Below, one piece after another: positions 1-6,488 of a stretch of 48,269 nucleotides of DNA; positions within the stretch are counted from its first letter, which is position 1, and each line of letters starts with the position of its first letter. A program made the translations under genes and the position numbers. The notes beneath the pieces are model-generated. The model searched no databases, was not told the origin of the DNA, and saw nothing but the letters and a program-made list of their open reading frames with translations. The DNA is from an uncultured Eubacterium sp. (lineage in GTDB: Bacteria > Bacillota > Clostridia > Lachnospirales > Lachnospiraceae). The DNA lies in the NCBI GenBank assembly GCA_958446835.1, contig CAUCXT010000022.1:1-48269 (forward strand), read 5' to 3'.

Positions 1-42
1 TTTTATGCTGCCATTATCGGTATAATAAGCATCAGTTTAGAA

Positions 43-1500
43 TTAGCCGAGTAAGGAGAGAACTCCCTGTGTAGCCTGATTAGCCTGTGCAAGCATGGAC
101 TGTCCGGCCTGAGCAAGAATGTTGTTCTTGCTGTACTCAACCATCTCCTCAGCCATATCAACATCACGGATACGTGACTCAGCAGATGTTGTATTCTCAA
201 CAACATTGTCGAGGTTAGCAATTGTGTGCTCAAGTCTGTTCTGAACGGCACCGAGTGATGAACGCTGGTCTGATACCTTCTGAAGAGCATCAGCGATAGC
301 GTCTACTGCGTATGTAGCTGAAAGACCTGTATCATCAGATACATTAAGGCCCTTGATTCCAAGGTAACTTGAATTCATTGTCTCAATGTTGACGTTAATC
401 TTGTTGGTCATATCAGCGTCGGAGCCTACGTGAAGGTTGAAGTTGAGCTTTTCAGCTACCTCTGTCTGAGCAAGCTTAATCTTGAATGTTCCGTCACCAT
501 TAGCAAGTGAGATTGCTGCATTTGCATCATCAGTAACCGCAACATTGCCTTCTGTATCACCAATCTTGTTAGCTGCGAGAAGCTCATTTGCAGCAAGCAC
601 ATACGCATTAGCCTTTGTAATAACAGACGAATCATCAGATGAAACACCTGCTGCTACGTCTGCTGCTTTAAGTGATGTCAGCTTCTTTCCATCAGCCTCT
701 ACTGTCGCACCTGCTGTTGCAAGTGCCTTTAAGCCAGCCTCATCTAAGCCCTTGGTTGCTTCCCATTTTCCATCTGCATAATATCCTGCTTTATGATTAT
801 CAGCATCATCTGCTGTACCATCACCTGTTTTAGCTAAATACTTATATGTTGTACCATTAATAACGATGTCTGCATTGTTGTTAGCAACAGCATTTTTAAT
901 TAATTCATCAGTATCAGCCGTTTCAACACCGATTGTATAGCTCTTACCACCGATTGTTATGCTGTCACCAGCCTCAAGGTCATCCATAACAAATGTTGCT
1001 GTGCCATCACCGTTATTTGTAAGCTTTCCCTTAAGACCTGCATCATGAGCCTCAAGATAAATCTTCTTTGTGTTTCCATCAGCATCACCCTTTAAGAGAT
1101 AAGTCTCATTGAACTTCGTTGTCTCTGCAACTCTGTCAATCTCAGTTGTGAGCTGCTCTATTTCAGACTGAATAGCGTCACGGTCTGTCTGAGAGTTAGT
1201 TCCGTTGGAAGCCTGAACTGCAAGTTCGTTCATTCTCTGAAGCATTGAGTGAACCTCTGTGAGTGCACCTTCTGCTGTCTGCACTGCGGATACACCGTCC
1301 TCAGCGTTAGTTGAAGCCTGATCGAGTCCTCTGATCTGCTTTCTCATCTTCTCAGAAATTGAAAGACCTGCTGCGTCATCTGCTGCACGGTTGATTCTGT
1401 AACCTGAGGATAACTTCTCTGCGGACTTACTCTGTGTTCCTGTTGTGATGTTTAACATTCTGTTGGCATTCATTGCCTGTAAATTGTGCTGTACTACCAT
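43..1500 (-). CDS. fliC: Flagellin
   Basis: Structural subunit of the flagellar filament, exported by the flagellar type III apparatus. The 485-residue protein has the conserved N-terminal D0/D1 region (residues 1-140, beginning MVVQHNLQAMNANR and including SSGYRINRAADDAAGL) and C-terminal D1/D0 region (about 405-485, including ESRIRDVDMAEEMV and ending QGVLSLLG). Between them lies a variable, Ala/Asp/Gly-rich surface domain, as expected for exposed filament domains. Start at ATG 1498-1500, with GGAGG nine bases upstream. It follows csrA on the same strand with a 110-base gap. I find no sigma-28 or good sigma-A promoter in that gap, so transcription probably enters from upstream of csrA. The leader carries two CsrA-type sites. 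Identification is very secure. Confidence 0.97.
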   Translation of the reverse strand: MVVQHNLQAMNANRMLNITTGTQSKSAEKLSSGYRINRAADDAAGLSISEKMRKQIRGLDQASTNAEDGVSAVQTAEGALTEVHSMLQRMNELAVQASNGTNSQTDRDAIQSEIEQLTTEIDRVAETTKFNETYLLKGDADGNTKKIYLEAHDAGLKGKLTNNGDGTATFVMDDLEAGDSITIGGKSYTIGVETADTDELIKNAVANNNADIVINGTTYKYLAKTGDGTADDADNHKAGYYADGKWEATKGLDEAGLKALATAGATVEADGKKLTSLKAADVAAGVSSDDSSVITKANAYVLAANELLAANKIGDTEGNVAVTDDANAAISLANGDGTFKIKLAQTEVAEKLNFNLHVGSDADMTNKINVNIETMNSSYLGIKGLNVSDDTGLSATYAVDAIADALQKVSDQRSSLGAVQNRLEHTIANLDNVVENTTSAESRIRDVDMAEEMVEYSKNNILAQAGQSMLAQANQATQGVLSLLG

Positions 1501-1509
1501 ATTAATTTA

Positions 1510-1546
1510 CCTCCGTGTTGTTATTGTGTAGGAATCCGTTCCTACA
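1510..1546 (-). promoter_or_regulatory. Two CsrA-type binding sites in the fliC leader
   Basis: In the mRNA an 8-bp stem (arm 1539-1546 TGTAGGAA, arm 1527-1534 TTCCTACA) presents a CGGA tetraloop (1535-1538), giving an ACGGA motif at the loop. About 20 bases downstream a second ACGGA (1512-1516) overlaps the Shine-Dalgarno ACGGAGG. CsrA/RsmA proteins bind ANGGA, preferably in hairpin loops, and a loop site plus an SD-overlapping site is the arrangement known for the B. subtilis hag leader. The neighbouring csrA makes translational repression of flagellin the natural reading. Confidence 0.7.
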
Positions 1547-1563
1547 TAAGTTTTTAATTTTAT

Positions 1564-1600
1564 AATAAAAACAGAGCGCCTAGGATTTCTCTGCTTTATT
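1564..1600 (-). terminator. Imperfect U-rich hairpin between csrA and fliC
   Basis: In the minus-strand transcript CAGAG (1589-1593) pairs with CTCTG (1572-1576) across a 12-base loop. The flanks AATAAA and TTTATT can extend the stem, and the 3' side runs into TTTTTATT. It resembles a leaky intrinsic terminator or attenuator that could lower fliC relative to csrA. With only five strong core pairs, full termination is doubtful. Confidence 0.35.
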
Positions 1601-1610
1601 ACCATTTTAC

Positions 1611-1886
1611 CTACGGTCTTTTTGCAACCGCGCCGTTTTCCTGTCTGCTTTTCTTCTCCTGCATCAGAATATCCGCAATCTCTCTCTGCGCCTTCGGCGA
1701 GAGCTTAGGCTCCGCAAAATACGGAGACTTCTCTCTCCTTTGCTGTGCCGTGTTTCTCACGATGTTGACATCCTTCGGTGCATCAATAAGCAGATGAATA
1801 TTATTTGCCGAACCTCCGGAGAATACCACTCGGATGTTCTCCCCGACATCAATAAAATCGCCGGGACGAAGTGTTAGTTTCAGCAT
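1611..1886 (-). CDS. csrA: CsrA-like translational regulator, divergent
   Basis: Predicted 91-residue RNA-binding regulator that would repress fliC translation through ANGGA sites in its leader. Residues 1-48 follow the CsrA fold pattern: MLKLTLRPGD at the N terminus, then an APKDVNIVRN segment matching the family APKEVxVHRE motif, with Arg44 (a key RNA-contacting residue) at the expected position. It is atypical. Arg6 is Leu, and a charged C-terminal extension of about 40 residues (KSPYFAEPKLSPKAQREIAD and on) makes it longer than the usual 60-75 residues. I chose ATG 1884-1886 because AGGAGG sits five bases upstream and the protein then begins like CsrA; the longer reading frame to 1943 runs back through a recombination site. 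No fliW is in the window. Confidence 0.82.
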   Translation of the reverse strand: MLKLTLRPGDFIDVGENIRVVFSGGSANNIHLLIDAPKDVNIVRNTAQQRREKSPYFAEPKLSPKAQREIADILMQEKKSRQENGAVAKRP

Positions 1887-1916
1887 AAAAACCTCCTTGT
1901 TTTTTGGCTGTATTTG

Positions 1917-1942
1917 TGCAACATTTTGTATAAACTGTTGCA
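1917..1942. repeat. Left inverted recombination site (IR-L)
   Basis: Dyad TGCAACA (1917-1923), 12-base spacer, TGTTGCA (1936-1942): the arm-spacer-arm form of a tyrosine recombinase crossover site. Its reverse complement matches the right site at 27 of 29 positions over 2805-2833, including the first nine bases of the spacer (GTTTATACA). The spacer is asymmetric, so the two sites are in opposite orientation, which predicts inversion rather than excision. Confidence 0.75.
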
Positions 1943-1965
1943 TTTCTTAAACAGTTTTATATCAT
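1938..1965 (+). promoter_or_regulatory. Possible promoter of the recombinase gene
   Basis: TTGCAT (1938-1943), 16-base spacer, TATCAT (1960-1965), about 20 bases before the gene. The -35 element lies inside the right arm of IR-L, so recombinase bound at its site could repress its own gene. Matches are moderate (4/6 and 5/6). Confidence 0.4.
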
Positions 1966-1990
1966 TTTTTACCGGGAAAGGAAGATGACT

Positions 1991-2569
1991 ATGAGCACAA
2001 CACAACCAATAAGGAACAGCCAAGATGTAAGAAATATTATTGAGTATTATGATGTACAGAAGCCAAACGTACGAAACAAGGCTCTGATTATATTCGGACT
2101 GCATACTGCACTACGAATCAGTGACATCCTCAATCTGAAGTGGCAGGATGTATATCAATTCGATAGGAATATGTATGTTCCTCATTTACTTGTATATGAA
2201 AAAAAGACCGGGAAGGCAAGTATGATAGCACTCAATTCACATATCATAAACGCATTGGAAAATTATCGAACACTGAAAAAACCTGAAAAGGAAGATTATA
2301 TTTTCTGCAAGACAACCGATTCTACCAGACCACTCTGCAGGACACAGGCATATCGCATTGTAAAAAGAGCGGCAACGGATACAGTCAATGAAACACATAT
2401 AAGCTGTCATTCCCTCCGCAAGACCTTTGGCTATCATGCATGGAAAAATGGCACATCCCCTGTACTCCTGATGGATATATACAATCACTCGTCATTTGTA
2501 ATCACCAAACGCTATCTTGGAATTGAACAGGATGACCGCGATTCACTGTTTAAAAAAATGGATTATTAG
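1991..2569 (+). CDS. Tyrosine recombinase of FimB/FimE size (predicted DNA invertase)
   Basis: Site-specific recombinase predicted to act on the flanking inverted sites. The full catalytic set is visible (numbered from the upstream ATG at 1985): Arg44 in TALRISDIL, Lys77 in KKTGKAS, His142-x-x-Arg145 in CHSLRKTFGYH, His168 in YNHSSF and the Tyr177 nucleophile in TKRYLGI. At about 192 residues it lacks the N-terminal core-binding domain of XerC/D and phage integrases, like the fimbrial switch recombinases FimB and FimE. ATG 1991 is preferred over ATG 1985 because AAAGGA (1977-1982) is then correctly spaced. It is the only gene between the sites and is transcribed away from csrA. Family secure; role as flagellin switch inferred. 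Confidence 0.9.
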   Translation: MSTTQPIRNSQDVRNIIEYYDVQKPNVRNKALIIFGLHTALRISDILNLKWQDVYQFDRNMYVPHLLVYEKKTGKASMIALNSHIINALENYRTLKKPEKEDYIFCKTTDSTRPLCRTQAYRIVKRAATDTVNETHISCHSLRKTFGYHAWKNGTSPVLLMDIYNHSSFVITKRYLGIEQDDRDSLFKKMDY

Positions 2570-2800
2570 ACCGATGCAATTCATCCTTAATACCTGAAAA
2601 TAAGATTTAAGATAAGCTAAAAATCGACACATATAAAATTGCTTATCCTAAGAAAAATTGCCAAAGCTGCCCCGGCTTAATTTTTGTCCATAATAAAGCC
2701 TAAGCCGCTTTGGCTGATAACGGACAGATAAAAAATATTAAAAAGTTTCATTTTATGGGTTAAGTTTTTCGGTTAGCGTCCGAAATATAGTATGTAGATG
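2570..2800. other. Non-coding part of the invertible segment
   Basis: No convincing gene. It holds the sigma-28-type promoter, and downstream of it a potential long-range stem CGGAC (2721-2725) with GTCCG (2778-2782). After inversion this stretch would form the promoter region and 5' leader of csrA-fliC. Confidence 0.6.
2694..2720 (+). promoter_or_regulatory. Sigma-28 (FliA/SigD) type promoter
   Basis: TAAA (2694-2697), exactly 15 bases, then GCTGATAA (2713-2720). The flagellar sigma-28 consensus is TAAA-N15-GCCGATAA, so one base differs and spacing is ideal. It fires rightward into gene-free DNA and then the aspS terminator, so it serves no gene in the present orientation. Flipped, it would drive csrA-fliC. 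Confidence 0.7.
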
Positions 2801-2838
2801 AGAAAATGCAACAGTTTATACATATTGTTGCATTTTCT
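2801..2838. repeat. Right inverted recombination site (IR-R)
   Basis: Perfect 13-bp arms AGAAAATGCAACA (2801-2813) and its complement (2826-2838) around a 12-base spacer GTTTATACATAT. Same spacer length as IR-L, with spacer polarity opposite to it. The outer symmetry is better than at IR-L, whose left arm diverges outside the core 7 bp. Confidence 0.75.
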
Positions 2839-2936
2839 TATTTTTTTATACGCAAATAATTTAACACCTTATGTAAAGGACTGATACAGTAAATTATTTC
2901 CTATTATAATGCAGGCTGAATTAAACAGATATGCGC

Positions 2937-2986
2937 AAAAGACAGCTCCCATTCCCAATAGTTTCGGGAATAGAGAGCTGTCTTTT
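2937..2986. terminator. Bidirectional intrinsic terminator after aspS
   Basis: Long stem: AAAAGACAGCTC (from 2937) pairs with GAGCTGTCTTTT (to 2986), with an inner ATTCCC/GGGAAT stem. T-rich ends on both strands. It ends aspS from the right and would stop rightward transcription leaving the invertible segment. Confidence 0.85.
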
Positions 2987-3015
2987 ATAAAAATTATTGT
3001 TCTATTTTTAACCGA

Positions 3016-4794
3016 TTACTGAGCGTCCTTCTTCTCCTCAGCCTTATCCTCAACTATCTGGATATGAACCTCACGAAGCTGCTTCTCTGTAACTGTAGCA
3101 GGAGCACCCATCATAACATCCTGTGCATTCTTGTTCATAGGGAACGGAATAATCTCACGAATGCTCTCCTCACCTGCGATGAGCATTACCATACGGTCAA
3201 CGCCCGGAGCAATACCTGCATGTGGAGGTGCACCATAGCAGAATGCATTGTACATTGCAGGGAACTTAGCCTTGACATCATCCTCTCCAAGACCTACAAG
3301 CTTGAATGCCTTAATCATAATCTCTGGGTCATGGTTACGGACTGCGCCAGATGAGAGCTCAACTCCGTTACATACAAGGTCATACTGGTATGCAAGGATG
3401 TCGAGCGGATTCATTGTATCAAGTGCCTCAGCTCCGCCCTGTGGCATTGAGAATGGGTTGTGGCAGAACTCAAGCTCGCCTGACTCCTCACCGATCTCAT
3501 ACATAGGGAAATCCACTATCCAGCAGAACTCATAACATTCCTTCTTCATATATCCGTCAAAGCTGTTTCCGATAGCCTTTCTGATAACTCCGGCTGTCTT
3601 CTGTGCAGTCTTTAAATCACCTGCCGCAAGCGCAACAAAATCACCGTTCTTAAGACCAAGAGCCTTGACAACCGCATCCTTGTGCTCCTGTACGAACTTT
3701 GCAATACCGCCGACAAGTTCACCGTTCTCATCAAGTCTGAAATAGTAAGCCTTCTGTCCGCTGACAACCTCAATATCAGCGCAGAGCTTGTCAATCTGCT
3801 TTCTTGTACCTGTAAAGTTCTCAGCAACTACAGCCTTAACCTTATTTCCTGCAAACGGACCAAAGCCGCAGTCTGCAAGCACGTCTGTTGCGTCCTGAAC
3901 AATAAGGTTGATACGAAGATCCGGCTTATCTGAGCCGTACTTGTCCATAGCCTCAAGGTAAGGTATTCTCTTGAATGGTGGCTTGGAAGCCTCATTGTAT
4001 ATTCCGTATCTTGCAAAAATAGGAGGAAGAACATCCTCAAGTATCTCAAATACATCCTCCTGATTTGCGAATGCCATCTCCATATCGAGCTGATAGAACT
4101 CTCCCGGTGAGCGGTCTGCTCTTGCATCCTCATCTCTGAAACATGGTGCTATCTGGAAATATCTGTCGAAGCCGGAAGCCATCAAAAGCTGCTTGAACTG
4201 CTGTGGAGCCTGTGGAAGAGCATAGAACTTGCCCGGATGATTTCTTGCCGGTACAAGGTAATCTCTTGCGCCCTCAGGTGATGAGCATGTGAGAATAGGA
4301 GTTGTAATCTCCATGAAATCATGTCCGATCATGGCAGCACGAAGGTCTGCAACGATCTTGCTTCTCAATATAATTCTTGACTTGACATCCGGGTTACGAA
4401 GGTCAAGGTATCTGTACTTAAGTCTTACATTCTCATCCGCATCCTTGGAATGATTGATCTGGAATGGAAGCTCATTGTACTGGCACTTTCCAAGAACAGT
4501 AATCTTAGAAGGAACAACCTCGATATCGCCCGTAGGTATCTTGCTGTTCTTAGAACTTCTCTCTCTTACCGTTCCAACTATCTCTATAGTTGACTCATAG
4601 TTGATTCCTGCCAACTGCTCCATCTGCTCTTCTGTCTCAGCGACAATCTGTGTCGTTCCGTAGAAATCTCTTAAAATAAGGAAGCCAAGGTTCTTGCTCA
4701 CCTTACGGAGATTCTCGTACCAGCCGACAAGCTTAACCTCTTCGCCGACATTCTCCAGTCTTAACTGGCCACAATTATGTGTACGTCCCTGCAT
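3016..4794 (-). CDS. aspS: Aspartate--tRNA ligase
   Basis: Class II aminoacyl-tRNA synthetase charging tRNA-Asp in the cytoplasm. Its 592 residues match the bacterial-type enzyme. Domains in order: N-terminal OB anticodon-binding domain (about 1-110, with VKLVGWYENLRK), class II motif 2 (FQIAPCFRDEDARADRSPGEFYQLDMEM, read as two adjoining parts near 215-245), a bacterial GAD insertion domain (about 290-415), and motif 3 (GIAPGVDRMVMLIAG near 535) with the C-terminal IPFPMNKNAQD. It has its own sigma-A promoter at 4901-4929 and a strong terminator. I see no T-box in the roughly 100-base leader. Whether the enzyme is discriminating or also charges tRNA-Asn cannot be settled by eye. Confidence 0.96.
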   Translation of the reverse strand: MQGRTHNCGQLRLENVGEEVKLVGWYENLRKVSKNLGFLILRDFYGTTQIVAETEEQMEQLAGINYESTIEIVGTVRERSSKNSKIPTGDIEVVPSKITVLGKCQYNELPFQINHSKDADENVRLKYRYLDLRNPDVKSRIILRSKIVADLRAAMIGHDFMEITTPILTCSSPEGARDYLVPARNHPGKFYALPQAPQQFKQLLMASGFDRYFQIAPCFRDEDARADRSPGEFYQLDMEMAFANQEDVFEILEDVLPPIFARYGIYNEASKPPFKRIPYLEAMDKYGSDKPDLRINLIVQDATDVLADCGFGPFAGNKVKAVVAENFTGTRKQIDKLCADIEVVSGQKAYYFRLDENGELVGGIAKFVQEHKDAVVKALGLKNGDFVALAAGDLKTAQKTAGVIRKAIGNSFDGYMKKECYEFCWIVDFPMYEIGEESGELEFCHNPFSMPQGGAEALDTMNPLDILAYQYDLVCNGVELSSGAVRNHDPEIMIKAFKLVGLGEDDVKAKFPAMYNAFCYGAPPHAGIAPGVDRMVMLIAGEESIREIIPFPMNKNAQDVMMGAPATVTEKQLREVHIQIVEDKAEEKKDAQ

Positions 4795-4900
4795 ATTTTT
4801 TTCCTCTTTGCTATAATTTTCATGGCAAAATCATTTCACCCACAAAAACCCTGTCTGCAGGCAGTTTCGCGACGCATGATTTTGTCTGATGTCTTTCGCT

Positions 4901-4929
4901 ATTATAGCATTACCGTGAAACGCCGTCAA
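4901..4929 (-). promoter_or_regulatory. Sigma-A promoter of aspS
   Basis: TTGACG (4924-4929), 17-base spacer, TATAAT (4901-4906), giving a leader of about 100 bases to the aspS ATG. Confidence 0.8.
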
Positions 4930-5187
4930 CCACAATGCTTTCACTATCTAAGTTGTTTGAAGGTTTAGCACAATCAAGATTGCATTTTTGAGGACACATA
5001 TAATAATGCGCGTGAGCCGTAATCATAAATAGAAATTACTAGGCATTTACGCTATGGGATGATATAATAAATATCATAAATCAGAATTGACCGAACTGAG
5101 GGCGATGGATACTTCTTGTCCAAAGGGCAGGAAGGTGAAACTGAAAAAATCAGAACAATCGAATTTTTGAGGAGGTATTAAACCTAT
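4930..5187. other. Divergent intergenic region aspS / hypothetical
   Basis: Between the aspS promoter and the plus-strand gene at 5188 I see only the candidate promoter at 5040-5068 and a short repeated ATTTTTGAGGA (4984-4994 and again just before the start at 5188, where it forms part of the ribosome-binding site). No RNA gene was recognised. Confidence 0.4.
5040..5068 (+). promoter_or_regulatory. Candidate promoter of the 5188 gene
   Basis: TAGGCA (5040-5045), 17 bases, perfect TATAAT (5063-5068). The -35 is weak (4/6). Confidence 0.45.
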
Positions 5188-5784
5188 ATGGCAAAAGCAA
5201 AAATACCAACCGCGGACGAGGTAAGAGAATATCTCAGGCAAAGGGATGCTGAATGGGAAGCCCGCAGAGCGAACCACGAGCCTATTGTAGTGACAGGTCC
5301 TAAATTTCCCAATGAAGGCGCTTGGTTAAGGGGAACCACGCTGCCGTTACTCGAAGCAGCTGAAAGGACGGGCACACCAAACGAAGAGATATGGAAGCTA
5401 TGCAGTAAACTCGCTCAAATGATACATGCGCCCGTTACAAAGAAGGAATATGAGCGAATGCTACCATTTACCGAAAAGCCAAAGACGGTTGATGCCGTAA
5501 TTGAATTTCTTGAAACCCATACTCCCCAGTTAAGCACATTCACTTATGACGTTATAGGTTACTATTACTGCATTGCCCTCATATCCCAGTCCGACTACAG
5601 ACAGGCTGACTGCGAACGATTGTTATGGAAAGCCGTGAAGCATAATATAGAACAGGTAGAGCAAAAAGCCGAGTGGTCTTCTCTCGATATCGGCACCTTG
5701 CGCCGCAACATGAAGGTGTTAGAAAGCGACCGTCCTTATCTCACACCGATGAAGGAAAAGCTTGAGGAGTATCTGGACGACTGA
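5188..5784 (+). CDS. Hypothetical protein, 198 aa
   Basis: I do not recognise the family. It is a soluble, charged, probably mostly helical protein with no signal peptide or membrane segment. An N-terminal charged helix (EVREYLRQRDAEWEARRANHE, in two parts around residues 10-32) is followed by helical segments, a Tyr-rich stretch (DVIGYYYCIAL, near 120) and a charged C-terminal helix ending EKLEEYLDD. Start ATG 5188 is preceded by GAGGAGGT with 12-base spacing. It is the only plus-strand gene between aspS and ftsH, is monocistronic with a candidate promoter and a strong terminator, and has no neighbour suggesting a function. Confidence 0.75.
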   Translation: MAKAKIPTADEVREYLRQRDAEWEARRANHEPIVVTGPKFPNEGAWLRGTTLPLLEAAERTGTPNEEIWKLCSKLAQMIHAPVTKKEYERMLPFTEKPKTVDAVIEFLETHTPQLSTFTYDVIGYYYCIALISQSDYRQADCERLLWKAVKHNIEQVEQKAEWSSLDIGTLRRNMKVLESDRPYLTPMKEKLEEYLDD

Positions 5785-5853
5785 CTGTAATCAGTCATAC
5801 ATATCTTCAATGCCTTCTAGCTCTTTGACGCACTTGTCATATAATCAAATGCA

Positions 5854-5890
5854 AAAATGGTCAAGGCGGCTTTCACACCTTGACCATTTT
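5854..5890. terminator. Intrinsic terminator, bidirectional
   Basis: Perfect 13-bp stem AAAATGGTCAAGG (5854-5866) / complement (5878-5890), 11-base loop, T-rich on both sides. Placed between convergent genes ending at 5784 and 5940, so it can serve both. Confidence 0.85.
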
Positions 5891-5939
5891 ATTTAATATA
5901 ACGAAGTGTAATAACAGATGTCGGCAAGTGAAACCGCAT

Positions 5940-6488
5940 TTATTCCCACATATTATTCTTCCAGTAGCTTCCCGACATAATAACGCAGTCAATGCCAAGA
6001 AGTATCAGGTATCCTCCGATAAGCACCGAAGCCGACACGAATGCAAACCTTGGTGAAAAAATCATAAGCACGCCCATGATTATTCCGATGATGTTAAGCA
6101 CAAGTGAAAATATATAGAATTTCTTTCCTGCTCCCAGCTTTATGAGCGGCAGGTGTGACAGACGCGCTATGCTGTGCGCGATAAACCATATCGGTATCAG
6201 CATAACGATTACAAGCTGTCCTGCGTCCGGGTACATTAAGAGCATGGCTCCGGCAAGAACACTCAGCACGCCGGATACAAGCGCCAGTACCGGACCGAAC
6301 CCCATATATTTTTCCATCTTCACATAAAAGATTATATCAGCTATACCTGTCACAATAGCCATCACACCGTATATTATCGAAAATCCCCAGAAGGCTCCGG
6401 TCGGGAATACAAGTGTGATTATTCCGAGCACGATGAGCAATATTCCCTCAACAAGCTCAAGCCATCTACAGCGCGAATATTTTCTCAT
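5940..6488 (-). CDS. DUF308 / HdeD-like membrane protein
   Basis: Small integral membrane protein (182 residues) with about six hydrophobic helices arranged in pairs, for example LVEGILLIVLGIITLVFP near the N terminus and FALVLNIIGIIMGVLMIF-type segments later. The repeated hairpins with small residues and Phe-Pro ends are characteristic of the DUF308/HdeD family, whose E. coli member is linked to acid resistance; the role here is unknown. Its ATG overlaps the ftsH stop as ATGA (6485-6488), so it is translationally coupled to ftsH and may act in membrane quality control with it. Confidence 0.8.
   Translation of the reverse strand: MRKYSRCRWLELVEGILLIVLGIITLVFPTGAFWGFSIIYGVMAIVTGIADIIFYVKMEKYMGFGPVLALVSGVLSVLAGAMLLMYPDAGQLVIVMLIPIWFIAHSIARLSHLPLIKLGAGKKFYIFSLVLNIIGIIMGVLMIFSPRFAFVSASVLIGGYLILLGIDCVIMSGSYWKNNMWE

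Larger units (their letters stand above)
1917..2838. mobile_element. Predicted invertible DNA segment carrying its own recombinase and a sigma-28 promoter
   Basis: The segment is bounded by two recombination-site-like sequences in inverted orientation (1917-1942 and 2801-2838). It contains a complete tyrosine recombinase gene and a sigma-28-type promoter at 2694-2720. In the orientation read here the promoter fires rightward, toward the aspS terminator. Inverting the DNA between the sites would place it about 150 bases upstream of csrA, reading into csrA-fliC. Seen directly: the repeats, the gene and the promoter match. Inferred: that inversion happens and switches flagellin. Confidence 0.75.

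Noticed and set aside
3..290. Reading frames opposite or out of phase with fliC, rpoBC, fusA, aspS and ftsH
   Set aside because: They lie wholly inside strongly conserved genes and lack ribosome-binding sites; they are shadows.
1887..1943. Extension of csrA to 1943
   Set aside because: It would translate through the recombination site; AGGAGG and the family N terminus place the start at 1886.
1985..2569. Integrase of a prophage or integrative element
   Set aside because: No attachment tRNA, excisionase, phage or conjugation genes; the sites are inverted, which gives inversion rather than excision.
4795..4900. T-box riboswitch before aspS
   Set aside because: No T-box sequence or terminator/antiterminator pair is visible in the short leader.
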